Source: Lujinxingiaceae bacterium
GTDB taxonomy: Bacteria > Myxococcota_A > Bradymonadia > Bradymonadales > Bradymonadaceae
DNA length: 64,000 bases
Direction: 5' to 3'
NCBI GenBank assembly: GCA_013697635.1
Contig: JACCWM010000122.1
Location: 1-64,000 of the forward strand
Shown one piece after another: positions 8,861-18,276 of this stretch; position 1 is the first letter of the stretch; every line of letters begins with the position of its first letter. A model generated the notes under the pieces. The model had not been told where the DNA came from. It made no database searches and worked only from the letters and a program-made list of their open reading frames with translations. Position numbers and translations under genes: made by a program.

Positions 8861-9035
8861 GCCTCGCCCAGATGCGAGGACCGAAAAAAAAAGCGCTTGC
8901 CTGCGTCCGATGCACCCATTAATCTTCTCCATCAAGGTACAATAACTCGGAGGGCCCGGGCAGTTGGAGGCATCTCTGGTCAACGCAAGTTGCGTGCGCC
9001 TATACGCGTGCGTGGCACTTGAAAAGGAGCCTGTC

Positions 9036-9833
9036 ATGACCAGTATTTCAAAGACGACCGTCGATCGCGAGCGCATCACCAAAAACGTCGTGGATGCCGT
9101 CGAGCACCACCTGATACCGATGGCCGATGAGGTGGTCGGTACAATCTGCCCGCAAAAGCCCGCCCAGGACGTGAGCGTGGCCGAGTTCCTCTCGTCCATT
9201 GGCTTTACGATCACCCGCAAAATGGCTGCCGCGCGCCAGGCCGACATGGAGCACGCCCTCGATGAGCACGAAACCAACGAGGCCCGCGCCCTTCGTGACG
9301 AGGCCTTTGGCACCAAGACCGAGCGCATGCGCGCTTACCGAAGGGGCCTGCAAGCCTCCTATGGAGACGCGTTGCTCACGACCTATGGCATGGGTGAGCC
9401 CGTGCCCAATGTCCCCCACCGTCTGGTGCCCTACGCCGACAATGTCGCCATGCGCATGGAAAAACGCCCCCTGGTCGAGGCTCCTCGCCCGGGCATGCCC
9501 GTGTTTGACATCGAGTCGATCGCCGTCGACATCCGCACCATGTCCAAAGCGCTCGATGTCGCCCTGGCCGCCGTGGGCCGTGAGACGCGCGAGGATCAGC
9601 TCGCCCGCGCCAAACGCGACAAAGCGCGCGAAGACTCCTGGCGCACCTACCAGGCCCTGACCACCTGCGTCGAGGGACTCTTTCGCCTGATCAGCCGCGA
9701 CGACCTGGCCGAGCGCGTGCGCCTGACCAATCGTCGCCGCGCCGGTCTGCCCGAGCCAAGCGACCTGGAATTCGGCGAAAACGACACCACCACCCCGGCC
9801 AACCCTGCCCTGCCCGCCCTCGAAGACGCCTAA
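9036..9833 (+). CDS. Hypothetical cytosolic protein
   Basis: 265 residues, no signal peptide and no recognised domain. The start at 9036 is chosen because AAGGAG lies 6 bases upstream; an in-frame ATG at 8964 would add 24 unlikely residues. The protein is mostly helical and charged, with a middle segment rich in Glu, Arg and Ala (residues about 70-105) and an acidic, Pro-rich C-terminal tail. It is flanked by non-coding DNA on both sides and a GC-rich hairpin follows the stop, so it is probably monocistronic. Confidence 0.7.
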   Translation: MTSISKTTVDRERITKNVVDAVEHHLIPMADEVVGTICPQKPAQDVSVAEFLSSIGFTITRKMAAARQADMEHALDEHETNEARALRDEAFGTKTERMRAYRRGLQASYGDALLTTYGMGEPVPNVPHRLVPYADNVAMRMEKRPLVEAPRPGMPVFDIESIAVDIRTMSKALDVALAAVGRETREDQLARAKRDKAREDSWRTYQALTTCVEGLFRLISRDDLAERVRLTNRRRAGLPEPSDLEFGENDTTTPANPALPALEDA

Positions 9834-9840
9834 CAATCGG

Positions 9841-9874
9841 GGGCGCGCGTCCAATTCCCTGCGCACGCGCGCCC
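9841..9874 (+). terminator. GC-rich hairpin after hypothetical gene
   Basis: A perfect 10-bp stem (GGGCGCGCGT with ACGCGCGCCC) around a 14-base loop, 8 bases after the stop at 9833. No run of T follows, so it may only stabilise the 3' end or act as a weak terminator. Confidence 0.45.
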
Positions 9875-10325
9875 GCCCGAACCCATCCTCTCAAATCCAG
9901 CCCGCGACCGAGCAATTCGGACCAGGAGCGCCGAAATCTTCGTCGCAAGCGAGCGATTCGGGTCTAAACATCTGCAATCTGGCTCCAGCCACCACCCGCC
10001 GACCCAAGCACCCTCCCAACCCAGATCGGGAGCACGCTTGGATCACGAGCACGCTCCCAAGCGCGGTTTAAGCCATCCTTGACACGCCAGCTTGCGCCCC
10101 GACCTGGATCTCTAGCGTGTTTCACTCGCCAGCGAGCAGCAAGCCGTGGTTCCAGAGCTGTTTCAGTGGGGGGAGCAGCCAGGCGAAGATTTTGCGTGCC
10201 CTTGGCACGCTCCAGCGTCCAAGGCGAACGTTTTGCACCGCCTTGGAAACCAAGGGCCTCTTATTTCCATAATTCACACCAACAAGCCAGCGTCGCCACG
10301 TCGTCTGGCCAGAGAGTGACCGGAC
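9875..10325. other. 450-bp non-coding stretch with several small hairpins
   Basis: No convincing gene on either strand: the one longer plus-strand frame is Arg/Ser-rich without a ribosome site. Several small inverted repeats are visible, including GTGCC-ctt-GGCAC near 10197 and CCTTGG-aaa-CCAAGG at 10241..10255. A structured RNA is possible, but none was recognised. Confidence 0.4.
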
Positions 10326-11150
10326 CTAGCGGGCAATGGCGGCGATACGCTGACTCAGCTTGTTCAAGTACGCATTGAGTGTCAGGCCGTGAGCATGGGC
10401 CATGAGTTCGAGAGTCTCGGACCTTGGCTGCGCCCCCTGCTCGATGCGACGCACCTGCCGGGCCGACACGCCCTCAATCTCGCTTTGACTTAGGCCAAGT
10501 TCGCCGCGCAACCACTTGATCGCCTGCCCCAATAGTTCGTCGTGTTTTAGCCGTTCAGCCTTGAATTTCGTCTGCAGCTGAGGATCGAGCGCCACGCGCA
10601 GTGACTCTAGATCGAGATGAACATCGAGGCTGGGCCAATGGATATGCGAACCATCCCTGGCAACCTCGAACGCCACGAGATCCTCGTGTGCCGCGGCTTT
10701 CAACGCCTTCAAGCTACGAACGTCGACCTCCAACGTGTCGAGCGAAGCGCTCCTCACAAAGAGCAACGTGCCCTGGATGGTCGCATCGGCTATCAGTTCG
10801 CCCTGTGCGCCGATGCGCCAGGCATTCAGTACGCGCTCAAAGACCTGCATATCATCATGTACGAACGTGTTTCGAAGCATTCGCAGGTTTGCCCGGTCCA
10901 GCATGATCGTAATCCACCCGAGATCACGATCCTGCTCGACGAGCAGGCCAAGCAAGTGTTTTGCGCCGTTCGCTGCCGTAATCACGTCCGCGATCTGGGG
11001 TAGAGCGAGCGATTTGCACAGGACAAAGAGCTTCTTGGTCGTTTTGGCCTCTTCCACACTCAAATGGTCGATGACCCGCATCCCCGAATCTTTGAAGCGC
11101 TTCTGGTTTTCTCGATCCGTCAGAAGGCTGATACCCGTCGTCGTTGCCAT
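10326..11150 (-). CDS. DUF2442-like protein with C-terminal XRE-type helix-turn-helix
   Basis: 274 residues. The middle block (LKALKAAAHEDLVAFEVARD then HIHWPSLDVHLDLESLRVAL) matches the shape of DUF2442: a short beta unit ending in I-H-W-P followed by a D-L-x-x-L helix. The C-terminus is a helix-turn-helix (LGLSQSEIEGVSARQVRRIEQG) of the XRE class. The first half is helical and unrecognised. The start at 11150 has AAGAGG 6 bases upstream and lies 9 bases after the end of the broken DUF4160 gene, so the two form one unit. DUF4160-DUF2442 neighbours are common and toxin-antitoxin-like, with the HTH protein the likely antitoxin and repressor. Confidence 0.7.
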   Translation of the reverse strand: MATTTGISLLTDRENQKRFKDSGMRVIDHLSVEEAKTTKKLFVLCKSLALPQIADVITAANGAKHLLGLLVEQDRDLGWITIMLDRANLRMLRNTFVHDDMQVFERVLNAWRIGAQGELIADATIQGTLLFVRSASLDTLEVDVRSLKALKAAAHEDLVAFEVARDGSHIHWPSLDVHLDLESLRVALDPQLQTKFKAERLKHDELLGQAIKWLRGELGLSQSEIEGVSARQVRRIEQGAQPRSETLELMAHAHGLTLNAYLNKLSQRIAAIAR

Positions 11151-11159
11151 GGACGCCTC

Positions 11160-11432
11160 TTAAAAGTCGACCTTTTCTTCCCATTCCTTGAGCAGACCGT
11201 CTCTACAAACCAAGACTCTCTCAAGGATCAGATCGCGAATTTTGGCAGCAGGACCTCGAAATGCACGGGGCCACTTTACGTCATAGTGTAGCTCGTCTTC
11301 GGTCGACGTGAGGAACTAGACCCGGATCTCCCATTCGCCTGGCTTTCGGACGTGAAAATGTGGGGGTGGATGGTCGGACGAATAAAAGAGCAACTCCAAA
11401 CCGGGAATCGCAAATGAATCTACCTTGCCCAT
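11160..11432 (-). pseudogene. DUF4160 gene interrupted by an in-frame amber codon
   Basis: Too short for a standard gene call, but read codon by codon it is one continuous frame of 90 codons broken only by TAG at codon 39 (11316..11318). Before the stop it reads GLELLFYSSDHPPPHFHVRK, the DUF4160 hallmark with its P-P-P-H-F-H block. After the stop the same frame continues with KWPRAFRGPAAKIRDLILER and LLKEWEEKVDF to a TAA. The start has GAGGAG five bases upstream. DUF4160 proteins usually pair with DUF2442, which follows here. It is either a recent nonsense mutation or a readthrough gene. Confidence 0.8.
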
Positions 11433-11541
11433 TCACTCCTCACCGAAGTCCAATGATAAACGCTTGGGGGACATTATTCAATCCCCCGCGAATTCAAAAT
11501 GTCCGAACGCGGCAGCTCGACTGATCGATCCAAGGTTTGAT

Positions 11542-13527
11542 CTACGCGAAAAACGCCTTGTGCCCGTCGAAGCGCACGACCTTTTTGCCCTTGAGCTGCT
11601 TTCGCACCACGTCGATGGGCTCGCTCAAGTTGACGCCCTTTTCGGGTTTCTCGAGGGCGTTGGAGACCGAACGAAGGCCAGGGCGCGTGGCGCTGGGGAT
11701 GCGAAAGTCGAGCTTGTCGTCGTCGAGCAGCTCGCGCAGGAGCTCGATGCGTTGCTCGTCGGGCCAGCCCGTGGGGCTCTCGATGCGCAGATTCTTGCTG
11801 TCGATCCAGACCGACTCCTCGTCCTCGGAGAGCACGGCCAGGCCCAGGGGGATGAACAGGTTGCGCAGCACGTCGTAGACCCAGCTCTGGAACTGCTCAC
11901 CATGGTAGGCGTCGGTAAAGAAGCTCGCGCGCTGCAGGGGCAGGTAGAAGGAGAAGTGGGGGTGCTCAAGCAGGTGGATCAGCTGGGAGAACATCGCCAT
12001 GCAGGCCGTGAGTTGGAACATCTCGGTGAGCGCGCCGATCGTGTACCAGCGCTCGGCCTCGATCATCGAGAGCAAGTCGAGCCAGATGAGCTTGATGCTC
12101 CAGACAAAGCCGTTGGTCAGGCCCATCTCCATGAGCAGCATCTCGTCGACGCCGTCCTCGATGTTGCGCAGGCAACCCGCGCCGGTGGTGTTGCTGGGAA
12201 CGCCCTCGTAGTGCATCCACAGCGGGACGAACTCCTCGCGCTCGATGAGCAGGGCCAAGACGCGCTCGCGCCAGCTGTCGTCGAGGCCAATGGCCACGCC
12301 CAAGTGCTCGTCGGCCTTGCTCGCGGCAAAGCCCGTGCACCACTCCATGAGCGCCTGGCGGATGAAGGCTGCGCGGTTCATGTCGAGCAGCGTGCGGTGC
12401 TCGACGCCGGGCAGCAGGTTTTGGTGCGGATCGTCGTCGAGCACGCGCATCTCGAGGCCGATGCTGAGCACGGGCTCCCAGTAGGCGGCAGCGCGATCGC
12501 TGATCGCTTCAAAATGAGCGAGCATCGCAGCCGAGGGCTCGTCCTCGTCGAGGGCGAGCTTTTGGTGCTCGGCCTCGACGATCACAAGCTTGAGCGCGGC
12601 CTGCAAATCTTCGGGCTCGACGGCGACGACCTTTCGCATGGCCTGATCGCTGAGCGCATAGAAGGTGTTCGCCGTCCACTCGAGCAGCCAGCCCCGGCCA
12701 AGCCTCCAAAGGCCCGTCCAAAGCTCCTCGGGCACGGCGACCATCGGATAGGGAGAATCCTCGTCCTCGACGCGGTAGAGGATGCCGATCTCGACGAGCG
12801 TCTCGGCGATGTGGCGCTCTTCGTCGCGCTCGTGCGAGCGCATCAAGGGCACGACCTTTCGTTCCTCGCCGATGTTCGTATCGAGATCGTAGCCGAAGAT
12901 CTCCTGCCAGTAGCAGATGCCGCCGAGCTCGAGCACCATCATGGCCGCCGCGATCCACTCCGGATCGGGCAGCCGGTTCATCAAAGCGTCGACCGTCTCG
13001 GGCAGGGCAAAATGCTCGGAGAGTGCCATGACCACGTCGAGCTTGGAGCCCGAGGTGCTCACATCGTTGGCGCGGGCGAGCTCGAGCAGCTCCGCGTGAG
13101 ACTTTCGCCCGAGCAAAATCGGCAGGCTGGGGCGAACACCGCGCAGCTTGGGCGCGAGCAAGGCCGCGATTACGGCCGGCACGTAGCCCTCGAGCACCTT
13201 GTTGTCGGCGCGCTGGGCGTTGAGCAGGCCCAGATCGGCCAGACGCGTGCGAAAGCGCTTGGCGATCCAGTCGACCTCGACGGGCAGATCGTGCTCAAAG
13301 GCCATCTCCTCGAGCAGGCGCCAGGCCTGGGTGCTGCCGATCTTCTTGTCCACGACGGCCAAAAAAGCCTCCGGATCGGCAAACCAGGTCTGGGCGATAT
13401 CGACGGCAAACGCGCTCGGCGCCCCGTAGGCCGTGGCCATGAGTTGTCGCTGGCGTTCACTGAACTCGTCCAGATATTCTACAAGGGCCGAGAAGTGGCG
13501 ACGGTGATTGAGGGGATCTTGGGTCAT
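11542..13527 (-). CDS. Large hypothetical protein with SAP-like motif
   Basis: 661 residues, soluble, acidic, no signal peptide. About residues 140-175 (SHAELLELARANDVSTSGSK) resembles a SAP helix-extension-helix motif, which in other proteins binds DNA. The rest is helical, Trp- and Glu-rich and not recognised. The opposite strand carries a 729-residue open frame, but that frame has the Gly/His/Leu/Asp-rich composition of an antisense shadow and no ribosome site. The DUF4160/DUF2442 pair lies downstream on the same strand. Its function is unknown. Confidence 0.75.
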   Translation of the reverse strand: MTQDPLNHRRHFSALVEYLDEFSERQRQLMATAYGAPSAFAVDIAQTWFADPEAFLAVVDKKIGSTQAWRLLEEMAFEHDLPVEVDWIAKRFRTRLADLGLLNAQRADNKVLEGYVPAVIAALLAPKLRGVRPSLPILLGRKSHAELLELARANDVSTSGSKLDVVMALSEHFALPETVDALMNRLPDPEWIAAAMMVLELGGICYWQEIFGYDLDTNIGEERKVVPLMRSHERDEERHIAETLVEIGILYRVEDEDSPYPMVAVPEELWTGLWRLGRGWLLEWTANTFYALSDQAMRKVVAVEPEDLQAALKLVIVEAEHQKLALDEDEPSAAMLAHFEAISDRAAAYWEPVLSIGLEMRVLDDDPHQNLLPGVEHRTLLDMNRAAFIRQALMEWCTGFAASKADEHLGVAIGLDDSWRERVLALLIEREEFVPLWMHYEGVPSNTTGAGCLRNIEDGVDEMLLMEMGLTNGFVWSIKLIWLDLLSMIEAERWYTIGALTEMFQLTACMAMFSQLIHLLEHPHFSFYLPLQRASFFTDAYHGEQFQSWVYDVLRNLFIPLGLAVLSEDEESVWIDSKNLRIESPTGWPDEQRIELLRELLDDDKLDFRIPSATRPGLRSVSNALEKPEKGVNLSEPIDVVRKQLKGKKVVRFDGHKAFFA

Positions 13528-13756
13528 TCTCTAACCTGCAGGGAAGTCATCGCCTTGCACATGCGAAATAAATGGTATGATCGGCGACGACTTCGCGAGG
13601 GCACGCTCCATTGAGGAGCTTTAGGGGACGCGGGCGCATCCTACAACCGCATTGGCCCGCAGGATATTTGACAATATTGAAGAAATTTCCGCCACCGTCG
13701 TCATATTATACAGCTTACGCTGCGGTAGGCGTTTCCCTACTCGAACGGACTGGTTC

Positions 13757-14773
13757 ATGAATCTATACGCTCGCACGTGCCACGCACTCGTTGGCCGCAG
13801 CCTGGTGTGTCTGCTCGGCCTGCTGGTTGCCCCGCTCTTGGCCAGCGCAGAGTCCAAAACGTCCGAATCCTCCTCGTCCAAGCCCACGCCTGCCGGCGCG
13901 GAAGTTAACCACGATCAAGACACCTACGACGAAGACATCGACCCCGAAGAGGCCAACGCCGCACTAGCCAGCGAAGCGCCGAGCAGTCCAGATACCACGG
14001 CTGCGCGCCAACCGGTGAGCTTTCGCTGGCCCGGCGAAGAATTTTACTACTCCGTGCGCATCAACGGCGCCGAGGCCATGCGCGCCGGAATCCGCGTCGG
14101 ACAGGTTCGCTACCACAATGAACGCCCGTATGTTCCCATCTCTGGAACCGCCCAGTCGACGGGATTCTTTCACTCCATATATCCCCTGGACGACCGCGCA
14201 AACACTTTTTTCGATCCGTCGACCTATCGGCCCTGGCGTTCGGAGAAATTCTTCGACGAAAAGGGCCAACAGCGCACCTATAACGTCGATTATCTGCACG
14301 ACAAATTCGTGGCACGCATCGAGCGCATCCGTGATGACGGCTCGATGCGCTTCAGCGCGCCGATTCCCGACACCACGCACGACATGCTGACCTGGATGTA
14401 CGAGATGCGCGATCACGAAAAGCTCGAGATCGGCCAAAAGCTCAGCGTCTATCTCTACGATGGCTGGTTGCTCAGCCGCCTGGACTTGATCGTCGTGGCC
14501 CGCGAGGACGTCTATACGCCCATGGGCTGGTTCAAGGCCTGGAAGATCGACTTCTCCCGCGAGGTATTGCGCTCGCGCGCCGGTCAAAGAAAGCGCGGCG
14601 ACAAGGCCCCGGTCGAGCCGATCCTCGAGCTGCGCCAGGCGGCCAAACACACCGGCAGCCTCTGGCTCAGCCGCGACGAGAATCACCTGCCGATCAAGGT
14701 CAGCATCAACACGCTGCTGGGCATCGGCGAGGCCGTCTTGATCAAGTACAAACCGGCGAACAGCAAGCCATGA
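13757..14773 (+). CDS. Secreted DUF3108 protein
   Basis: 338 residues from ATG 13757, chosen because it places a signal peptide (LVGRSLVCLLGLLVAPLLAS) at the N-terminus; the longer frame back to 13652 adds unlikely residues. An acidic low-complexity linker follows to about residue 90. The C-terminal 240 residues, beginning near FRWPGEEFYYSVRINGAEA, are a DUF3108 domain with its F-x-P-G-E-x-L-x-Y-type opening and repeated beta strands. DUF3108 proteins are periplasmic or outer-membrane linked and of unknown function. The stop overlaps the next start by ATGA, indicating translational coupling to the LD-carboxypeptidase gene. Confidence 0.85.
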   Translation: MNLYARTCHALVGRSLVCLLGLLVAPLLASAESKTSESSSSKPTPAGAEVNHDQDTYDEDIDPEEANAALASEAPSSPDTTAARQPVSFRWPGEEFYYSVRINGAEAMRAGIRVGQVRYHNERPYVPISGTAQSTGFFHSIYPLDDRANTFFDPSTYRPWRSEKFFDEKGQQRTYNVDYLHDKFVARIERIRDDGSMRFSAPIPDTTHDMLTWMYEMRDHEKLEIGQKLSVYLYDGWLLSRLDLIVVAREDVYTPMGWFKAWKIDFSREVLRSRAGQRKRGDKAPVEPILELRQAAKHTGSLWLSRDENHLPIKVSINTLLGIGEAVLIKYKPANSKP

Positions 14774-15705
14774 ATCACCCGCGCGCGCTCAAACGCGGTG
14801 ATCGCGTCGCCATTGTCAGCCCGTCCGGCCCGATCACGCCCGCTTTGCTCGAGCAAGGCCTCTTCAGGCTGCGCTCCTGGGGCCTCAAGCCTGTGGTCGC
14901 CGACGCCGTCTACGCGCGCCGCCCGCGCGCCGATTACCTGGCCGGCGACGACGCCTCGCGCGTCGAGGCTTTGCACGAGGCCTTTTTGGACCCGACGGTG
15001 GCCGCGATCATTTGCAGCCGCGGCGGCTACGGCGCCATGCGCATCCTGCCCTACATCAACCCCGAGATAGTCGTCTCCAACCCCAAGCTGGTGGTCGGCT
15101 TTAGCGACATCACCGCGCTGCACACCTATTTTGCCGGCCTGCTCGACCTGGTCACGCTGCACGGCCCGGTCGTCAAGAGCCTGGCGCTCCATGAACAAGA
15201 CGGCCACGCCAGCCTCGAGCACCTCGAGCGCGCGCTCTTTGGCCAACGCGCCTGCCCGCTCGAGATCGATGGCCTTCGAAGCGTCAAGCCAGGCCGGGGG
15301 CGCGGGCGCCTGCTCGGCGGCAACCTGAGCGTCTTGACCAGCATGCTGGCCACCGACTATTGCCCGGATCTAAAGGGCGCCGTCTTGTTGCTCGAGGAGA
15401 TCTGCGAGGTGGACTACCGGCTTGACCGCCTGTTCACCACGCTTCGCCTGGCCACAAAAGCCCATGGGCTGGCCGCGCTGATCCTGGGCGACTTCACCGA
15501 ATGCAGCGGCACCTATGTCAACGACGCCGATCTCGAGGCCTTTGTCGACGCTCTGGGCGCCGAGTTCGACTGCCCCGTGGTGGCGAACTTTCCAAGCGGC
15601 CACGGCCCACGAAACCTGGCCGTGCCCATGGGCGTCGAGGTCGAGGTCGATGCCGACCGCGGCCGCGTCAGCTTTGCGCGTGACGCCACACACGCGCCCG
15701 TGTAG
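14770..15705 (+). CDS. ldcA: LD-carboxypeptidase (peptidase family S66)
   Basis: 311 residues. It cleaves the L,D bond that releases terminal D-Ala from murein tetrapeptides, in peptidoglycan recycling. S66 landmarks: SPSGPITPALLEQG near the N-terminus, SRGGYGAMRILPYI, the nucleophile serine in VVGFSDITALH, the glutamate in LLEEICEVDYRLDR and the histidine in GHGPRNLAVPMG. No signal peptide, consistent with a cytosolic recycling enzyme. It overlaps DUF3108 by four bases, and a serine hydrolase gene follows after 11 bases, giving a cell-wall-themed operon. Confidence 0.92.
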   Translation: MNHPRALKRGDRVAIVSPSGPITPALLEQGLFRLRSWGLKPVVADAVYARRPRADYLAGDDASRVEALHEAFLDPTVAAIICSRGGYGAMRILPYINPEIVVSNPKLVVGFSDITALHTYFAGLLDLVTLHGPVVKSLALHEQDGHASLEHLERALFGQRACPLEIDGLRSVKPGRGRGRLLGGNLSVLTSMLATDYCPDLKGAVLLLEEICEVDYRLDRLFTTLRLATKAHGLAALILGDFTECSGTYVNDADLEAFVDALGAEFDCPVVANFPSGHGPRNLAVPMGVEVEVDADRGRVSFARDATHAPV

Positions 15706-15716
15706 AAGCGCTCTCT

Positions 15717-16868
15717 ATGGACAAAACGACATTGCACGACATCCTGGCCGCCGAGATCGCCTCCGAGCTTGATCAGATCGGCGCCCGCGCGTGCTGCTCG
15801 GCTGCGCAGGCCATCGTCTGGCAGCGCGGCACGCTCGTCTTTGACGAGGCGCTGGGCCACATCGATTTGAGCAGCCCGAGCGCCGCGCTGATCACGGCCA
15901 GCACACCGATGGACATCGCCAGCGTCACCAAGGCGCTGGTCACCGCAACGCTCGCGATGCAGGCCGTCGACGAGGGCCTGGTGGACTGGGATACGCCGCT
16001 CTCGCGCCTCGTGGAGCGCTGGCAGCCGGGCGATGCTCGCGCCGCCAGCGCAACGCTCTTGCACCTGCTCAATCACAGCTCGGGGCTACCGGCTTGGGTG
16101 AAGTTCTACGAGCGCTTCCCACTCGACCCCGACGCCGAAGGGGCGCGGGCCACGCACGCTGCGGTGATCGCCGAGATCGCGGCCACGCCGCTTGTGGCCG
16201 CCCCCGGCCAGCACTATGCCTACTCCGATCTGGGCTATATTCTGCTTGGCCACATCCTCGAGCAGGTCTTCTCAGCCCCGCTCGACCGGCTCGCCCGCGC
16301 GCGCATCTTCTCACCGCTGGGCATGGCTCAAAGCGGCTTTGTCTCGACGCTGGCCGGCGACCGAGCGCTGCTCGGGGCTGCTGCAACCGAGCGCTGTGCC
16401 CTGCGTGGCCGGCTGATCGTTGGCACCGTGCACGACGAGAACACCAACATCCAGGGTGGAGTCGCAGGCCACGCCGGGGTCTTCAGCACGGCACAGGACC
16501 TGCTGCGCTTTGCCACCCATCTGCTCGCCATCGACCATGGCGAGCGGCCCGAGCGTGCGCTGGTCAGCGCCGAGACGCTGGCCTTTTGCTGGTCCGAGGC
16601 TGCGCGCGGCGCCGATGGCAGCCACCTGGGCGGCTGGGATACACCGAGCGGCGCTTCGAGCAGCGCCGGGCGCGGCTTTAGCGCCGGGCGAAGCGTCGGC
16701 CACCTGGGCTTTACCGGCAGCTCCTTGTGGATCGAGCGCGACAGCGCCACGATCGCCGTCTTGCTGACCAACCGCGTCTATCCCACCCGCCAAAACGAGC
16801 GGATCAAGGCTTTGCGCATCGCCTTTCATGAGGCCATCCTGGCTCCGGCTCCGTCGTTTTGCATTTGA
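15717..16868 (+). CDS. Serine beta-lactamase/esterase family hydrolase
   Basis: 383 residues, class C beta-lactamase-like fold (family S12). The catalytic SxxK is SVTK in MDIASVTKALVTATL, and the second motif is YAYSDLGYILLGHIL. A C-terminal HLGFTGSSLWI block provides the third (H-x-G) motif. No clear signal peptide, so it is probably cytosolic. Members include DD-peptidases, esterases and beta-lactamases, and the sequence does not settle the substrate. Its position behind an LD-carboxypeptidase suggests murein-fragment processing; that is an inference. Confidence 0.87.
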   Translation: MDKTTLHDILAAEIASELDQIGARACCSAAQAIVWQRGTLVFDEALGHIDLSSPSAALITASTPMDIASVTKALVTATLAMQAVDEGLVDWDTPLSRLVERWQPGDARAASATLLHLLNHSSGLPAWVKFYERFPLDPDAEGARATHAAVIAEIAATPLVAAPGQHYAYSDLGYILLGHILEQVFSAPLDRLARARIFSPLGMAQSGFVSTLAGDRALLGAAATERCALRGRLIVGTVHDENTNIQGGVAGHAGVFSTAQDLLRFATHLLAIDHGERPERALVSAETLAFCWSEAARGADGSHLGGWDTPSGASSSAGRGFSAGRSVGHLGFTGSSLWIERDSATIAVLLTNRVYPTRQNERIKALRIAFHEAILAPAPSFCI

Positions 16869-16943
16869 CGCTTTGGCCGCCCCGAGACTATCAATTGAGC
16901 GCGCCTGAACCGCTGAGGCGCCGACCCTGTTCGGAAGGCATTC

Positions 16944-17738
16944 ATGTCGCAATATCTAACGGAACTACGCTGCACCGAGTCGATCGCCCGCGAGGCTGGA
17001 AAACGCATTGAGAGCGAGCGACGTGCTGGCTTCTCAATCTCGCTCAAGGGCAAAAACGATCTGGTCACCAACGTCGACCGCAGCATCGAGACCTTTATCC
17101 GCGCTCAGCTCCACGCCCTCTTTCCCGGCGACTACGTCGTTGGCGAGGAGCATGGTGAGGATGGGCCGTCCGAGGCCAAGACGACGCGCACCTGGTTTGT
17201 CGATCCGATCGACGGCACGCTCAACTTTGCCACCGGCGTGCCGCTCTACTGCGTCTCGATCGCGCTGCAGATCGATGGTCAGACCTGTGTGGGCGTGATC
17301 TACGAGCCCTCGCGCGACGAGCTTTTCAGCGCGCGCCTGGGACACGGCGCCTGGCTCAACGGCCAGCCCATCGAGGTCAGCGAGCAGCCCGCGCTGTGTG
17401 ACGCGGTATTGGTCACCGGTTTTCCGGCCCAGCGCACCGAGGAGTTCGATCGCACCCTCGAGCAGTTTGCAACCCTGACACGCGAGAGCCGCGGCGTGCG
17501 CCGACTGGGATCGGCCGCGATCGATTTGGCCTACGTCGCCAGCGGGCGCCTCGACGGCTTCTGGGAGTACGGCCTCAACGCCTGGGACACCGCCGCGGGT
17601 TATCTGATGGTCAACGAGGCCGGCGGCCTCGTCACCGACTTGAGCGGATCGCCCTACACCGCCCACGAGCCCAGCATGCTCGCCACGAACACGAAGATTC
17701 ACGAAGCGATGCTTCGAATCCTCACCCCCTCAGCTTGA
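16944..17738 (+). CDS. suhB: Inositol monophosphatase family protein
   Basis: 264 residues, the standard size. Metal-site motifs are GEEHGEDG, DPIDGTLNFATG and NAWDTAAGYLMV, the three signatures of lithium-sensitive inositol monophosphatases. The enzyme dephosphorylates inositol-1-phosphate and related sugar phosphates. The symbol reflects the SuhB-like class; an RNA polymerase-associated role as in E. coli cannot be shown here. Its stop overlaps the region of the next gene's upstream TTG, and the lipoprotein start lies 11 bases further on. Confidence 0.92.
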   Translation: MSQYLTELRCTESIAREAGKRIESERRAGFSISLKGKNDLVTNVDRSIETFIRAQLHALFPGDYVVGEEHGEDGPSEAKTTRTWFVDPIDGTLNFATGVPLYCVSIALQIDGQTCVGVIYEPSRDELFSARLGHGAWLNGQPIEVSEQPALCDAVLVTGFPAQRTEEFDRTLEQFATLTRESRGVRRLGSAAIDLAYVASGRLDGFWEYGLNAWDTAAGYLMVNEAGGLVTDLSGSPYTAHEPSMLATNTKIHEAMLRILTPSA

Positions 17739-17749
17739 GAGATGGCTCG

Positions 17750-18241
17750 ATGAAGTGCACACCGCAAATGGGCGCGAGCCTACTGATTCTGGCGCTGGTC
17801 TTGACCCCGGGCTGCGCCGACAGGGTCGAAGTCGGCAACTTGACGGCCGAGATCACCGCGATCGGCCCCATCGCGATCGATGACGACGGCCGCCTGGCCA
17901 TCGCCTACGCGCTTCGCGACGACGAGGGAGACGATCAGGACGTGATCATCGAGATCTGCGAGGCGCCCGGAGAGCGCTGCGGCGAGCCCGATCCGCGCGG
18001 AAATCACGGCGGCCACACCACGACCAACCTTCCCACGCGGCCGGCACGCACCGATGTCGGACACGTCTTTCGCTGGGACCTGGGATGTGGCAGAGTGATC
18101 GACAATTCGACGGTTGCTTTCGAACTTGGAAGGCCCTATCGGGTTCGCATCACCATTATTGACGGCGGCAACGAGCGCAGCTCGACGAACTTCACCCTGG
18201 GTGAGGAGCTCGGCCTGACCACATTGCCCGATTGCCCTTGA
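17750..18241 (+). CDS. Lipoprotein of unknown function
   Basis: 163 residues from ATG 17750, chosen over an upstream TTG because it starts a lipoprotein signal: LLILALVLTPGCAD has a lipobox ending in Cys. The mature part is acidic and beta-rich, with two closely spaced cysteines (EICEAPGERCGEPD) and one later C-G motif, plausibly disulphide-bonded. No family was recognised. It follows suhB closely and precedes the zinc-ribbon/FHA gene by 35 bases. Confidence 0.75.
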   Translation: MKCTPQMGASLLILALVLTPGCADRVEVGNLTAEITAIGPIAIDDDGRLAIAYALRDDEGDDQDVIIEICEAPGERCGEPDPRGNHGGHTTTNLPTRPARTDVGHVFRWDLGCGRVIDNSTVAFELGRPYRVRITIIDGGNERSSTNFTLGEELGLTTLPDCP

Positions 18242-18276
18242 TTATCCGCCTGTACGTTTTTGGGTGAAACGCGACC

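Noticed and set aside
8862-8879. CCTCGC/GCGAGG hairpin as a terminator for the CDF gene
   Set aside because: It is followed by a run of A, not T, on the plus strand, so it does not fit an intrinsic terminator in either useful direction.
13555-13581. TTGCAC ... TATGAT as a promoter for the DUF3108 gene
   Set aside because: The spacer is only 15 bases and the start codon is about 175 bases away. A TATAAT at 13705..13710 on the minus strand also lacks a -35 partner.
11425-13614. 729-codon open frame on the plus strand
   Set aside because: Overlaps the 661-residue minus-strand gene entirely and extends into the broken DUF4160 gene. The minus-strand protein has normal composition and a SAP-like motif.
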